DNA of 64,000 nt, from positions 84,505 through 148,504 of the forward strand of contig SZOS01000003.1 of the NCBI GenBank assembly GCA_030263295.1. The letters are read 5' to 3'. Below are positions 16,309 through 24,234 of this stretch, in pieces. A program made the translations under genes and the position numbers. This DNA is from Dokdonella_A sp014338185. GTDB taxonomy: Bacteria; Pseudomonadota; Gammaproteobacteria; Xanthomonadales; Rhodanobacteraceae. Position 1 is the first letter of the stretch, and every line of letters begins with the position of its first letter. The notes under the pieces were generated by a model, which saw nothing but the letters and a program-made list of their open reading frames with translations, made no database searches and was not told the DNA's origin.

Positions 16309-17082
16309 ATGAAGACGGATCTTTCGGTGTTCATCATCGCGCGCGACGAGGCTGATCGAATCGGTCGCACGATCGCATCGGTCAAAGGCTTGTCCGCCGA
16401 CATCGTCGTCGTGGATTCGGGATCTTCCGATGCCACGGTCGAGGTGGCACGCGCGCTGGGTGCGCGGGTCGTGCACAAGGACTGGGCGGGGTACGGTCCC
16501 CAGAAGCGGTTCGGCGAACGACAGTGCGCGTTCGACTGGGTGCTCAATCTCGACGCTGACGAGGTCGTCTCTCCCGCGTTGCGCGAGGAGATTGCCCGCC
16601 TGCTCGTGGCCGGGTCGCGGGCGGATGCGTATTACCTGCGCATCGTCGATGTCTGCCCTGGCGACGACGTCCCGCGCGTCGGCGCGCATCACCATGACTA
16701 TGTCCGGCTCTACGACCGGCGCCGTTGCGGCTTTTCGGAGTCTGCGGTGCACGACACCGTGCATCTTGCCGGACCCGTGGCGACGGCGCGGCTCAAGGGC
16801 CACGTCCATCACTTTTCCGTGCGCAGCTTTGCAAGGCAACTGGAGAAGTACAACGGCTACTCCGACCAACTGGTTGCGGACTTGCTGGCCCACGAGCGGC
16901 GCATCCCGCGTGCCCGGTTGTTCGTCGAATTCCCGGCATCGTTCGTGAAAGCCTATGTATTGCGCCGCTACTTCCTGCGCGGCACCGTCGGCTACAACCT
17001 GGCCATGAACTACGCGTTCTTCCGCTTCATGCGGCTGGCGAAGTACTTCGAGGCCAAAGGGAAACGAAAGGCTGGTCGATGA
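16309..17082 (+). CDS. Glycosyltransferase family 2, WaaE/KdtX-like
   Basis: A 257-residue cytoplasmic-face glycosyltransferase of the GT-A fold. It begins LSVFIIARDEADRIGRTIASV, continues with the nucleotide-sugar loop VVVDSGSSDAT (33-43) and has the metal-binding DAD at 82-84 in NLDADEV. The VHKDWAGYGPQKRFG segment after the second strand is typical of the KdtX/WaaE group that adds a glucose-type sugar to the lipopolysaccharide inner core; the exact sugar is not readable. A hydrophobic/aromatic C-terminus ending FFRFMRLAKYFEAKGK supports membrane association. I start at ATG 16309 (MKTDLSV), where homologues begin, rather than 16216. It is a single gene with no sugar-locus neighbours, next to the unassigned stretch. 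Confidence 0.88.
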   Translation: MKTDLSVFIIARDEADRIGRTIASVKGLSADIVVVDSGSSDATVEVARALGARVVHKDWAGYGPQKRFGERQCAFDWVLNLDADEVVSPALREEIARLLVAGSRADAYYLRIVDVCPGDDVPRVGAHHHDYVRLYDRRRCGFSESAVHDTVHLAGPVATARLKGHVHHFSVRSFARQLEKYNGYSDQLVADLLAHERRIPRARLFVEFPASFVKAYVLRRYFLRGTVGYNLAMNYAFFRFMRLAKYFEAKGKRKAGR

Positions 17083-17201
17083 GCGCTGGCGGCGCGAGCC
17101 GCAAGACAGCGCTGCCGGCCACTTGCGCTGCAGGCGGGCAGCGTCAGCGTCCGTCACGCTGCATCATCGAGCGTGGCGCGGCGCGAACGCCGCGCATGCA
17201 C

Positions 17202-18254
17202 TCAGCCGGCAAGGCTCTGGCAGTCGATCACGAAGCGATACTTGACGTCGCTGCGCAGCATGCGTTCGTAAGCCTGGTTGATGTCCTGCGCGCGGATCAG
17301 CTCGACGTCGGCGACGATGTCGTGCGCGGCGCAGAAGTCGAGCATTTCCTGCGTCTGCGCGAGGCCGCCGATCAGCGAACCGGCCAGTGCGCGGCGGTGG
17401 AACACGAGATTGCCCACGTTCGGCGTCGGGTGCGGTTGGGCGGGTACGCCGAGCAGCACGAGCGTGCCGTCGCGCTTGAGCAGCGACAGGTTGGCGTTCA
17501 GGTCGTGCGGCGCGGCGATCGTGTCGAGGATGAGATCGCAGCGGCCGCGCTGGGCCTTCATCTGCGCCGCATCGCGCGTCACCACCACTTCGTCGGCGCC
17601 GAGCGCGAGCGCGTCCTCGCACTTGCCCGCGCTGCTGGTGAAGGCGATCACGTGGGCGCCCAGCGCGTGGGCGAGCTTGATGCCCATGTGGCCGAGCCCG
17701 CCGATGCCGATCACGCCGACGCTGCGGCCCGGACCGGCCTGCCAGTGCCGCAGCGGCGACCAGGTGGTGATGCCCGCGCACAGCAGCGGCGCCACGCCGG
17801 CCAGTTGCGGCGCGGGATGGCCCACGCGCAGCACGAAGTCCTCGTCGACCACGATGCGCTGCGAGTAGCCGCCGAGCGTGTGGCCGGGGGCGTCGGCGCT
17901 GGGACCGTTGTAGGTGCCGACGAAGCCGTTCTCGCAGTACTGCTCGAGGTCGGCCGCGCACGCGGCGCAGTGCCTGCAGCTGCCGACGAGGCAACCCACG
18001 CCGACCACGTCGCCGACGCGATGGCGCGTGACCGCGGCGCCCACCGCGCTGACGCGGCCGACGATCTCATGCCCGGGCACGCACGGATACAAGGTGCCCG
18101 GCCACTCGCCGCGCACCGTGTGCAGGTCCGAATGGCATACCCCGCACCACAGGATGTCGATCTGCACGTCGCGCGCACCCGGCGCGCGGCGCTCGATGTC
18201 CATGGCTTGCAGTGCACGGTCGGCGGCGCAGGCGCCCCAGGCCCTGGTTTTCAT
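17202..18254 (-). CDS. Zinc-dependent NAD(P) alcohol dehydrogenase, cinnamyl-alcohol/YahK type
   Basis: A 350-residue medium-chain dehydrogenase/reductase. Catalytic zinc ligands are Cys40 (in CGVCHSDLH) and the His62-Glu63 pair in PGHE; the structural zinc lobe has Cys93, Cys96, Cys99 and Cys107. The Rossmann nucleotide loop is GIGGLGHMG, about 178-186. The whole pattern matches the YahK/YjgB/CAD subgroup, which reduces a broad range of aldehydes, usually with NADPH. The start ATG at 18252-18254 gives the family N-terminus. It lies downstream of the AhpD-like gene on the same strand with 56 bases between, so cotranscription in an aldehyde or oxidative stress response is possible, but that is inference. 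Confidence 0.93.
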   Translation of the reverse strand: MKTRAWGACAADRALQAMDIERRAPGARDVQIDILWCGVCHSDLHTVRGEWPGTLYPCVPGHEIVGRVSAVGAAVTRHRVGDVVGVGCLVGSCRHCAACAADLEQYCENGFVGTYNGPSADAPGHTLGGYSQRIVVDEDFVLRVGHPAPQLAGVAPLLCAGITTWSPLRHWQAGPGRSVGVIGIGGLGHMGIKLAHALGAHVIAFTSSAGKCEDALALGADEVVVTRDAAQMKAQRGRCDLILDTIAAPHDLNANLSLLKRDGTLVLLGVPAQPHPTPNVGNLVFHRRALAGSLIGGLAQTQEMLDFCAAHDIVADVELIRAQDINQAYERMLRSDVKYRFVIDCQSLAG

Positions 18255-18310
18255 GCTCGGATCTCCACGCGGCTGGACTGTCGTGGTGGTTGCGGTCCGT
18301 CCCGGGCCGC

Positions 18311-18778
18311 TCAGGCCTTGTTGCGATGCGGACTCACGTAGTCGCCGACCTTGGAGCGGAACGCGATCGCCATGCGGTTCCAGCCATTGATCGCGATCAC
18401 CGCGAGCGTGAGGTCGACGAGGGCCTTGTCATCGAACTGCTCGCGCACCTGCTCATAGAGCTCGTCGCTCACGCCATGCACCGAAATCTCGCTCACCGCT
18501 TCGGTCCACGCCAGCGCGGCGCGCTCGCGGTCGCTGTAGAAGGGTGCCTCGCGCCAGGCGTTGAGCAGGTACAGGCGCTGCTCGGACTCGCCCTGCGCCC
18601 GCGCGTCCTTGGTGTGCATGTCCAGGCAGTAGGCGCAGCCGTTGATCTGCGAGGCGCGCGTCTTGACCAGTTCGATCAGCGATTCCTCGAGGCCGCTGCG
18701 GTGGACCTGCTGTTCGGTGTGGAGCAGCGCCTTGAACGCGTCGGGTGAAGCCTGCTTGTAGTCGAGGCGTGGTTGCAT
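18311..18778 (-). CDS. Carboxymuconolactone decarboxylase / AhpD-like alkylhydroperoxidase
   Basis: A 155-residue all-helical protein of the CMD family. It carries the AhpD redox motif with Cys48, Cys51 and His55 (INGCAYCLDMH), preceded by the acidic LIELVKTRAS helix. Such proteins reduce peroxides through the CXXC pair or act as small antioxidant proteins; many are annotated YnjA/Rv-type with no known partner. The ATG at 18776-18778 is preceded by AAGGAG at 8 bases, which decides the start over an upstream ATG at 18835. It heads the pair with the alcohol dehydrogenase. Confidence 0.92.
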   Translation of the reverse strand: MQPRLDYKQASPDAFKALLHTEQQVHRSGLEESLIELVKTRASQINGCAYCLDMHTKDARAQGESEQRLYLLNAWREAPFYSDRERAALAWTEAVSEISVHGVSDELYEQVREQFDDKALVDLTLAVIAINGWNRMAIAFRSKVGDYVSPHRNKA

Positions 18779-18916
18779 GAGGGAGACTCCTTGGTTGGAT
18801 GCGGGAGGATCGGGTGGCGGCGCACGCATGCGCATCGCACGACGGGTCCATGCTACGCCGCTGCCGCCGTGCGCACACGTGCGTGGCCGCGTACCGGTGC
18901 CCGCGTTGCAATCGAT

Positions 18917-19600
18917 TCATGCAGGCCCGGCGGCGATGTCTGCGTGCTTGCGCTGCAGGCAGTACACCGCGGTCGCGAGCGCGCTCACGCCCTCGGCCAC
19001 GAAGCCGGGCTCGTGCGCGAGGATGTCGCGCCGCTCGACCTGCTCGCATTCCCAGCCGGGTGCGAAGCGCGCCTGCACTTCGGCGTACTCCACCGAGAAC
19101 GGCGGGCCCTGCTTCTCGGGCTGGGGATACTCGAGCGTGATCAGCAGGCCGCGGCAGCCGGCCGGCAGGCTGCCATAGAGCTCGTCGACGTAGCGCGCGC
19201 GCAGCGGCGCGGGCAGCGCGATCAGCGCGGCGCGGTCGTAGATCCCCGCGCAGTCGGCCAGGGCCGCGGCGTCGAGGTCGAACACATCACCCTCGATGAG
19301 CTCGATGTTGCCGGCGACATGGTGCACGCCATGACGCGAGGCATGCCGGCGCGGCACCAGCCCGTGCTCGTGCCAGAACTGCGCGATCGCGAGCGGCGAC
19401 AGCTCCACGCCGAGCACGCGGTGGCCCTGCGCGGCGAGCCAGATCATGTCCAGCGACTTGCCGCACAGCGGCACCAGCACGCGGCTGCCGGGCGCCAGCG
19501 CGAGGCTGCCCCAGTGCCGCTGCAGCAGCGGCATCACTTCGCTGCGGTGGAAGCCGGTGCGGCCCTCGCGCCAGCGTTGCAACCAGAACTCGTGATCCAT
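18917..19600 (-). CDS. tpm: Thiopurine S-methyltransferase
   Basis: A 227-residue SAM-dependent methyltransferase of the TPMT family, which in bacteria methylates thiopurines and also selenite/tellurite and other soft nucleophiles. The N-terminus DHEFWLQRWREGRTGFHR is the bacterial TPMT signature. VLVPLCGKSLDMIWLAAQGHRVLGVELS is motif I, binding SAM, and GIYDRAALIALP is the motif around the active site. Length matches the ~218-residue family. The ATG at 19598-19600 starts at the conserved MDxxFW. It lies 78 bases downstream of the YkgJ-like gene on the same strand. Confidence 0.94.
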   Translation of the reverse strand: MDHEFWLQRWREGRTGFHRSEVMPLLQRHWGSLALAPGSRVLVPLCGKSLDMIWLAAQGHRVLGVELSPLAIAQFWHEHGLVPRRHASRHGVHHVAGNIELIEGDVFDLDAAALADCAGIYDRAALIALPAPLRARYVDELYGSLPAGCRGLLITLEYPQPEKQGPPFSVEYAEVQARFAPGWECEQVERRDILAHEPGFVAEGVSALATAVYCLQRKHADIAAGPA

Positions 19601-19678
19601 CGTGCTTGCCCGCCTCGCCCGGATGCGATTGTGCGCGATGGGCACGGCGCGGGCCAGCCAGGCGGACGCGCCGCGCGT

Positions 19679-19939
19679 TCAGCGCGTTGGCGCGGTGGCG
19701 GCTTCGAGCGCGGCCAGGGTAGCCAGCGCCTGCGCGCGGCTGGTGCCGCACATCGATGGCATCGGTCGCAGCGCCACGCAAACCGCCGGACGCAGCGGCG
19801 AGCCGAAGATCGCGCAACTGGAGTCGGGTCGCAGCTGCACGCAGCGCACGCCGGCCGGCTTGCCCTGCGGCATGCCCGGTATCGGCGAGGAGATCGAAGG
19901 CGCGATGCAGCAGGCGCCGCAGCGCGCGCGGCAGTCCAT
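19679..19939 (-). CDS. YkgJ family cysteine cluster protein
   Basis: An 86-residue protein with an N-terminal cluster of four cysteines, Cys3, Cys7, Cys10 and Cys11 (CRARCGACC), and later cysteines in GVRCVQL, SSCAIF, AVCVAL and SMCGTS. This spacing is that of the YkgJ family (putative zinc/iron-chelating domain), whose biochemical role is unknown. The start lies two bases after the aroE stop on the same strand, so the two are translationally coupled. The next gene is tpm. Confidence 0.85.
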   Translation of the reverse strand: MDCRARCGACCIAPSISSPIPGMPQGKPAGVRCVQLRPDSSCAIFGSPLRPAVCVALRPMPSMCGTSRAQALATLAALEAATAPTR

Positions 19940-19941
19940 GT

Positions 19942-20772
19942 TCAGGCCGCGAGCAGCGCGTGCACCGGCGCGGTGGCCGGCCGCACGCCATGCCACAGCT
20001 CGAACGCCTCGGCGGCCTGCTCCACCAGCATGCCGATGCCGTCGCATGCATTGGCCGCGCCGGCGTGGCGCGCCCAGTCGAGGAACGGCTGGGCGATGCG
20101 GCCATAGGACAGGTCGTAGCACAGCGCGTTGGCGGCGAGCAGGCGCGCGGGCAGGTCGAAGCGCGCATCGCCGTGGCCGAGCGAGGTGGCGTTGATCACG
20201 AGTTCGTACTGGTCGTCGAGCAGTTCGACCTTGGCGAGGTCGCAGGTGAACACGCAGTCGCTGGCGAGGCTGCGCGTGAGTTCGATGGTGCGCTGGCGCG
20301 TGCGGTTGACGATCATGAGGTCGTGCACGCGCTCGTCGATGAGCGCGGCCGCGACCGCGCGGGCGGCACCGCCCGCACCCAGCAGCAGCACGCGCCGGCC
20401 GGTGGGGTCGAAGCCGTGGCGTTGGCGCAGGTCGCGCAGCAAGCCGGCGCCGTCGGTGCTGTCGCCGCGCCAGGTGTCACCGTCGAGGATCAGGGTGTTG
20501 ACGCTGCCCGCGCGCCGCGCCCGCTCGCTGGTGCTGCTGCACAGCGCGAACGCGTCGATCTTGAGCGGCAGGGTCACGTTGGCGCCGATGCCACCCTCGC
20601 GCGCGAACGCGGCCAGCGCCTGCGGGAACTCGTCGTGGCCCGCCTCGATCGCGCGATAGTCGACGCGGATGCCCACTTGCGCGCCGAACGCGGCATGGAT
20701 GCGCGGCGAGAGCGAATGCGATACCGGTTGGCCGAACAGTGCGAGGCGCGAAGGTGAATGGGTGATGGCCAT
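19942..20772 (-). CDS. aroE: Shikimate dehydrogenase (NADP+)
   Basis: A 276-residue enzyme that reduces 3-dehydroshikimate to shikimate in the aromatic amino acid pathway. The substrate-binding N-terminus has GQPVSHSLSPRIH (14-26), with the two serines that bind shikimate. The catalytic pair is Lys71 (in NVTLPLK) and Asp107 (in DSTDGAG), equivalent to Lys65/Asp102 of E. coli. The NADP-binding loop is GAGGAARAV (about 128-136) followed by NRTRQR, whose Arg residues select NADP over NAD. The ATG at 20770-20772 gives the canonical length. It lies downstream of hemB on the same strand and is coupled to the YkgJ-like gene. Confidence 0.97.
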   Translation of the reverse strand: MAITHSPSRLALFGQPVSHSLSPRIHAAFGAQVGIRVDYRAIEAGHDEFPQALAAFAREGGIGANVTLPLKIDAFALCSSTSERARRAGSVNTLILDGDTWRGDSTDGAGLLRDLRQRHGFDPTGRRVLLLGAGGAARAVAAALIDERVHDLMIVNRTRQRTIELTRSLASDCVFTCDLAKVELLDDQYELVINATSLGHGDARFDLPARLLAANALCYDLSYGRIAQPFLDWARHAGAANACDGIGMLVEQAAEAFELWHGVRPATAPVHALLAA

Positions 20773-20955
20773 GGATCCGGACGGGTTGGATTGGGCCGCC
20801 GCGCGCTGGCGCGGGCGTGGTCCCGGGGTGATGCGGCAGCGCGCGTATGCATCGCGATGCACCGCTGCGCCCGCGTGTGGGCAGGACCGGTCCGTGGCGA
20901 CCTCGCAACCGCGCATCCGGCGCGGCAGTCGTGCATTGGCTTGCCGACGCCGTGT

Positions 20956-21951
20956 TCAGCGCGCCTCGCGCAGCCAGCGCGCGGCGTCGAGCGCGAAATA
21001 GGTGAGGATCGCGTCGGCACCGGCGCGGCGGATGCTGGTGAGCGCCTCGAGCACGCAGGCGCGCTCGTCGAGCCAGCCCTGCTGTGCCGCGGCCTTGAGC
21101 ATCGCGTACTCGCCACTGACCTGGTAGGCGAACGTGGGCACGCCGAAACGCCGCTTGGCCCGCCGCACGATGTCGAGGTAGGGCAGTGCCGGCTTGACCA
21201 TCACCATGTCGGCGCCTTCGCCGAGGTCGAGCTCGATCTCGCGCAGCGCCTCGTCGGAATTGGCCGGATCCATCTGGTAGGTGTACTTGTTGCCCTTGCC
21301 GAGGTTGCCGGCGGAGCCGACCGCATCGCGGAACGGACCGTAGAACGACGAGGCGTACTTGGCCGAGTAGGCGAGGATGCGGGTGTGCACGTGGCCGGCC
21401 GCCTCCAGCGCGGCGCGGATCGCGCCGATGCGCCCGTCCATCATGTCCGACGGCGCCACCACGTCGGCGCCGGCCTGCGCGTGCGACAGCGCCTGTTGCA
21501 CCAGCGCGTCGACGGTCGCGTCGTTGACCACGTAGCCGGTGTCGTCGATGAGGCCGTCCTGGCCGTGGGTGGTGAACGGATCCAGCGCCACGTCGGTGAT
21601 CACGCCCAGTTCGGGCAGGGCCTGCTTGAGCGCGCGCACCGCGCGTTGCGCCAGGCCGTCGGGATTCCATGCCTCGCGTGCGTCCAGCGACTTGGCCTCG
21701 GGCGGCGTGACCGGAAACAGCGCGACCGCGGCGATGCCCAGCTCGTGCGCCTGTTGCGCGATGCGCAGCAGGCGGTCGATCGACACGCGCTCGACGCCGG
21801 GCATCGACGCCACCGGCTCGGCCACGTCGCGGCCTTCGCGCACGAACAGCGGCAGGATGAAATCGCTGGCGGCGAGGTCGGTCTCGCGCATGAGTGCGCG
21901 CGAAAAAGCGTCGCGACGCATGCGGCGCAGCCGGGTATGCGGATAGGTCAT
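20956..21951 (-). CDS. hemB: Delta-aminolevulinic acid dehydratase (porphobilinogen synthase)
   Basis: A 331-residue enzyme that condenses two 5-aminolevulinates to porphobilinogen in heme synthesis. The two Schiff-base lysines are Lys198 (AYSAKYASSFYG) and Lys253 (MVKPALPYLD). The active-site metal region reads DVALDPFTTHGQDG. It has Asp where zinc enzymes have three Cys, so it is of the zinc-independent, Mg/K-stimulated kind known from Pseudomonas. The ATG at 21949-21951 is the only start that gives the usual N-terminus YPxTRxRRxR. A TACAAT box lies 28 bases upstream. Confidence 0.97.
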   Translation of the reverse strand: MTYPHTRLRRMRRDAFSRALMRETDLAASDFILPLFVREGRDVAEPVASMPGVERVSIDRLLRIAQQAHELGIAAVALFPVTPPEAKSLDAREAWNPDGLAQRAVRALKQALPELGVITDVALDPFTTHGQDGLIDDTGYVVNDATVDALVQQALSHAQAGADVVAPSDMMDGRIGAIRAALEAAGHVHTRILAYSAKYASSFYGPFRDAVGSAGNLGKGNKYTYQMDPANSDEALREIELDLGEGADMVMVKPALPYLDIVRRAKRRFGVPTFAYQVSGEYAMLKAAAQQGWLDERACVLEALTSIRRAGADAILTYFALDAARWLREAR

Positions 21952-21979
21952 TGCACTGAGTGGGTTGCCAGTCGCGGCC

Positions 21980-21985
21980 ATTGTA
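21980..21985 (-). promoter_or_regulatory. Candidate -10 element of hemB
   Basis: TACAAT on the minus strand (5 of 6 to consensus), ending 28 bases before the hemB ATG. No clear -35 at the right distance is visible in the GC-rich sequence upstream. Confidence 0.45.
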
Positions 21986-22186
21986 GCGCCCGCGCCCGCG
22001 GCCGATTTCGACTTTTGGTCGCAGCCACGCACGCACGGGGTTGGCAGGATTGATGCATGGCCATTGTCAAGCACCCAGCCAGCAAGGATTCAGTTAAATA
22101 CTTGTTATGAGATCGTTGCTGTGGTTCCATTGGGCACATGAGGTTTGTCCTTTAACTCTTTGTTCGATTGAGTAAACGAGGGAGTC

Positions 22187-22636
22187 ATGTTGCCGTTGCT
22201 CGCGGTCTTGTGCATTGCCGCAATCGCAGTTCTCGCTGCGAACTCGGTGCTGCGCATCCCCGAAGGGCAGGTCTACGCGCTGCGGCGCCTGGGCGGGCAC
22301 ATGCGGCGGGTCGGGCCCGGCACCCACTTCGTGCTGCCGCTGATCGAGCGCATCGCACGCAAGATCGACCTCGCCGGGGCTTCGCTCGCGGTGGACGACC
22401 TCGAACGTGACGGCGCGAACCTGCGCGCGACGCTGTACTACCAGGTGCTCGATGTCGAACGTGCCGACCGCCTGCTCGACGACCTCGCCGGCGTGCTGCG
22501 CGAACACACCCGCGCGCTGGTGGCGGACGCGGAGTTCCCGCTCGCGCTGGAAGCGCGTGCACGCTGGCTGCGTCAGGCGCTCAACGCGCGCCTGCGCGAC
22601 TGCGGCGTGTTCATCGCCCGCGTCGACCTGTACTGA
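22187..22636 (+). CDS. Short SPFH/band-7 domain protein
   Basis: A 149-residue protein with one N-terminal membrane helix (1-19) followed directly by an SPFH-like start. RIPEGQVYALRRLGGHMRRVGPGTHFVLPLIERI has the VxEGxxxxxxxxGxxxxxxxPGxHxxxPxxxxV pattern of stomatins and prohibitins. The protein then continues with LRATLYYQVLDVERADRLLDDLAGVLREHTRALV and stops. The long C-terminal coiled coil of stomatin/HflK is missing, so it is about half the usual size. GAGGGAG precedes the ATG. Function is unknown; membrane-domain scaffolding is only a family-level guess. It is divergent from hemB. Confidence 0.75.
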   Translation: MLPLLAVLCIAAIAVLAANSVLRIPEGQVYALRRLGGHMRRVGPGTHFVLPLIERIARKIDLAGASLAVDDLERDGANLRATLYYQVLDVERADRLLDDLAGVLREHTRALVADAEFPLALEARARWLRQALNARLRDCGVFIARVDLY

Positions 22637-22768
22637 ATCCCGCGACGGCCGGCCGCGGCCGCGAAGCCCGGATCGCGTGCGGCACAAGCGCGCGGCGCCG
22701 GCCGCGGCGACTGGATTTTGCCGCTCGCCCGCACCGATACTGGCCAGCCCTCGCCAGCACCTCTCGCC

Positions 22769-23419
22769 ATGATCGACCGCGCCCCACTGCGGCAGCGCCT
22801 CGTTGCGGGGCTGGCCGAACTGCACTGCGAACTCGCCGCGGCCACGATCGAGCGCCTGCTCGACTACGTGGAACTGCTCGCGCGCTGGAACGCCACCTAC
22901 AACCTGTCGGCGGTGCGTGATCCGCTGGAGATGGTCACGCGCCACCTGCTCGATTCATTGGCCGTGGCGCCATGGGTGCGTGGCCACAGCCTCGTCGACC
23001 TGGGCACCGGCCCGGGCCTGCCCGGCATCCCGCTGGCGGTCATCGCGCCCGAACGTGCGGTCACGCTGGTCGATTCCAACGGCAAGAAGACGCGCTTCCT
23101 GCGCGCCGCGGTGCGCGAGCTGGGCCTGGCCAACGTGCAGGTGCTGGAAAGCCGGGTCGAGGCGCTGCGCGGGCAGTACGACTGCGTCACCGCGCGCGCG
23201 TTCGCCAGCCTCGCCGACATGCTGGCCTGGGGCGGCCACCTGCTCGCCCCGGACGGGCTGTGGCTCGCGCTCAAGGGCCGCGTGGCACCCGAGGAACTGG
23301 CCGCGGTGCCGGCACCGTTCGTGGTGCGGGCGGTGCGGGCGCTCAGGGTGCCGGGTTTGGACGCCGAACGCTGCGTGGTGATAATTGCCGGCCCCGGCCA
23401 ACCGGCCGGCGCCCCGTGA
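22769..23419 (+). CDS. rsmG: 16S rRNA (guanine(527)-N(7))-methyltransferase
   Basis: A 216-residue SAM-dependent enzyme that methylates G527 of 16S rRNA. The RsmG/GidB features are present in order: helical N-terminus with LLARWNATYNLSAVRDPLEMVTRHLLDSLAV, the SAM loop VDLGTGPGLPGIPLAV (about 74-89), LVDSNGKKTRFL (about 98-109) and VTARAFASL. The ATG at 22769 is preferred over 22718 from family length. The gene lies 14 bases before parA, but mnmG (gidA), its usual upstream neighbour, is not here. Confidence 0.96.
   Translation: MIDRAPLRQRLVAGLAELHCELAAATIERLLDYVELLARWNATYNLSAVRDPLEMVTRHLLDSLAVAPWVRGHSLVDLGTGPGLPGIPLAVIAPERAVTLVDSNGKKTRFLRAAVRELGLANVQVLESRVEALRGQYDCVTARAFASLADMLAWGGHLLAPDGLWLALKGRVAPEELAAVPAPFVVRAVRALRVPGLDAERCVVIIAGPGQPAGAP
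23357..23385 (+). promoter_or_regulatory. Candidate sigma-70 promoter for parAB inside rsmG
   Basis: TTGGAC (23357-23362) and GATAAT (23380-23385) are separated by exactly 17 bases and match the consensus at 4 and 5 of 6 positions. It lies in the last codons of rsmG, about 50 bases upstream of the parA ATG, and would let parAB be expressed independently of rsmG. Confidence 0.65.
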
Positions 23420-23433
23420 ACCCGGATCCAGTC

Positions 23434-24210
23434 ATGACGCGCATCATCGCGATCGCCAACCAGAAGGGCGGCGTCGGCAAGACCACCACCGCGGTCAACC
23501 TCGCCGCGGCGCTGGTCGGGCCCAACCGCCGCGTGTTGCTGGTGGACTTCGATCCGCAGGCCAACGCGACCATGGCCGCGGGTGTGGACAAGCGCGAGGT
23601 CAGTCCGAGCGTGTGCGAGGTGCTGCTCGACGAGGCGCCGATCGAGAACGCGATCGTGACCACCGAAGCCGGCTTCGACCTGCTGCCGGCCAATGCCGAC
23701 CTCACGGCGGCCGAGCTCAAGCTCATGGACGCGCTCGCGCGCGAGTCGCGCCTCAAGGAGCACCTGGCGCGACTGGGCAACCGCTACGCGGTGGTGCTGG
23801 TCGATTGCCCGCCCACGCTCAACCTGCTCACCATCAATGCGCTCACCGCCGCGCACGGCGTGCTCATTCCGGTGCAGTGCGAGTATTTCGCGCTGGAAGG
23901 CCTCACCGACCTGCTCAAGACGATCAAGGCGGTGCGCATGCGCCTCAATCCCAGGCTCGAGATCGACGGCCTGCTGCGCACCATGTACGACACCCGCAAC
24001 AACCTCGGCAACGAGGTTTCGCTGCAGCTCACCAAGCATTTCGGCGACAAGGTGCTGCGTTCGATCATCCCGCGCAACGTGCGTCTGGCAGAAGCGCCCA
24101 GTCACGGCAAGCCGATCAGCCTGTACGATCCCGAATCGCGTGGCGCGCTGGCCTACCAGAGCCTGGCCGGCGAAATGATGCGCCGCGTCGCCGCCGCGCC
24201 CGCGCACTGA
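23434..24210 (+). CDS. parA: Chromosome partitioning ATPase ParA (Soj-like)
   Basis: A 258-residue ATPase that, with ParB and parS sites, moves replicated chromosome origins apart. The deviant Walker A is KGGVGKTT (11-18), with the signature Lys11. Walker A' LLVDFDPQANAT (about 37-48) and Walker B VVLVDCPPTL (about 120-129) follow. It lacks the N-terminal helix-turn-helix of plasmid ParA proteins, so it is the short chromosomal type. The ATG at 23434 opens the first strand MTRIIAIANQKGG. It is followed after 24 bases by parB. Confidence 0.97.
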   Translation: MTRIIAIANQKGGVGKTTTAVNLAAALVGPNRRVLLVDFDPQANATMAAGVDKREVSPSVCEVLLDEAPIENAIVTTEAGFDLLPANADLTAAELKLMDALARESRLKEHLARLGNRYAVVLVDCPPTLNLLTINALTAAHGVLIPVQCEYFALEGLTDLLKTIKAVRMRLNPRLEIDGLLRTMYDTRNNLGNEVSLQLTKHFGDKVLRSIIPRNVRLAEAPSHGKPISLYDPESRGALAYQSLAGEMMRRVAAAPAH

Positions 24211-24234
24211 GCACCCTCCACGGAACCCCTCGAC

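Noticed and set aside
13695..17082. GGTCGATGA at both 13695-13703 and 17074-17082, as possible direct repeats flanking an insertion
   Set aside because: Nine bases only, each is simply the Gly/Arg-stop end of a gene, and the composition break does not match the second copy.
22064..22100. TTGTCA with TAAATA as a promoter for the SPFH gene
   Set aside because: The spacing is 25 bases, too long for a sigma-70 promoter.
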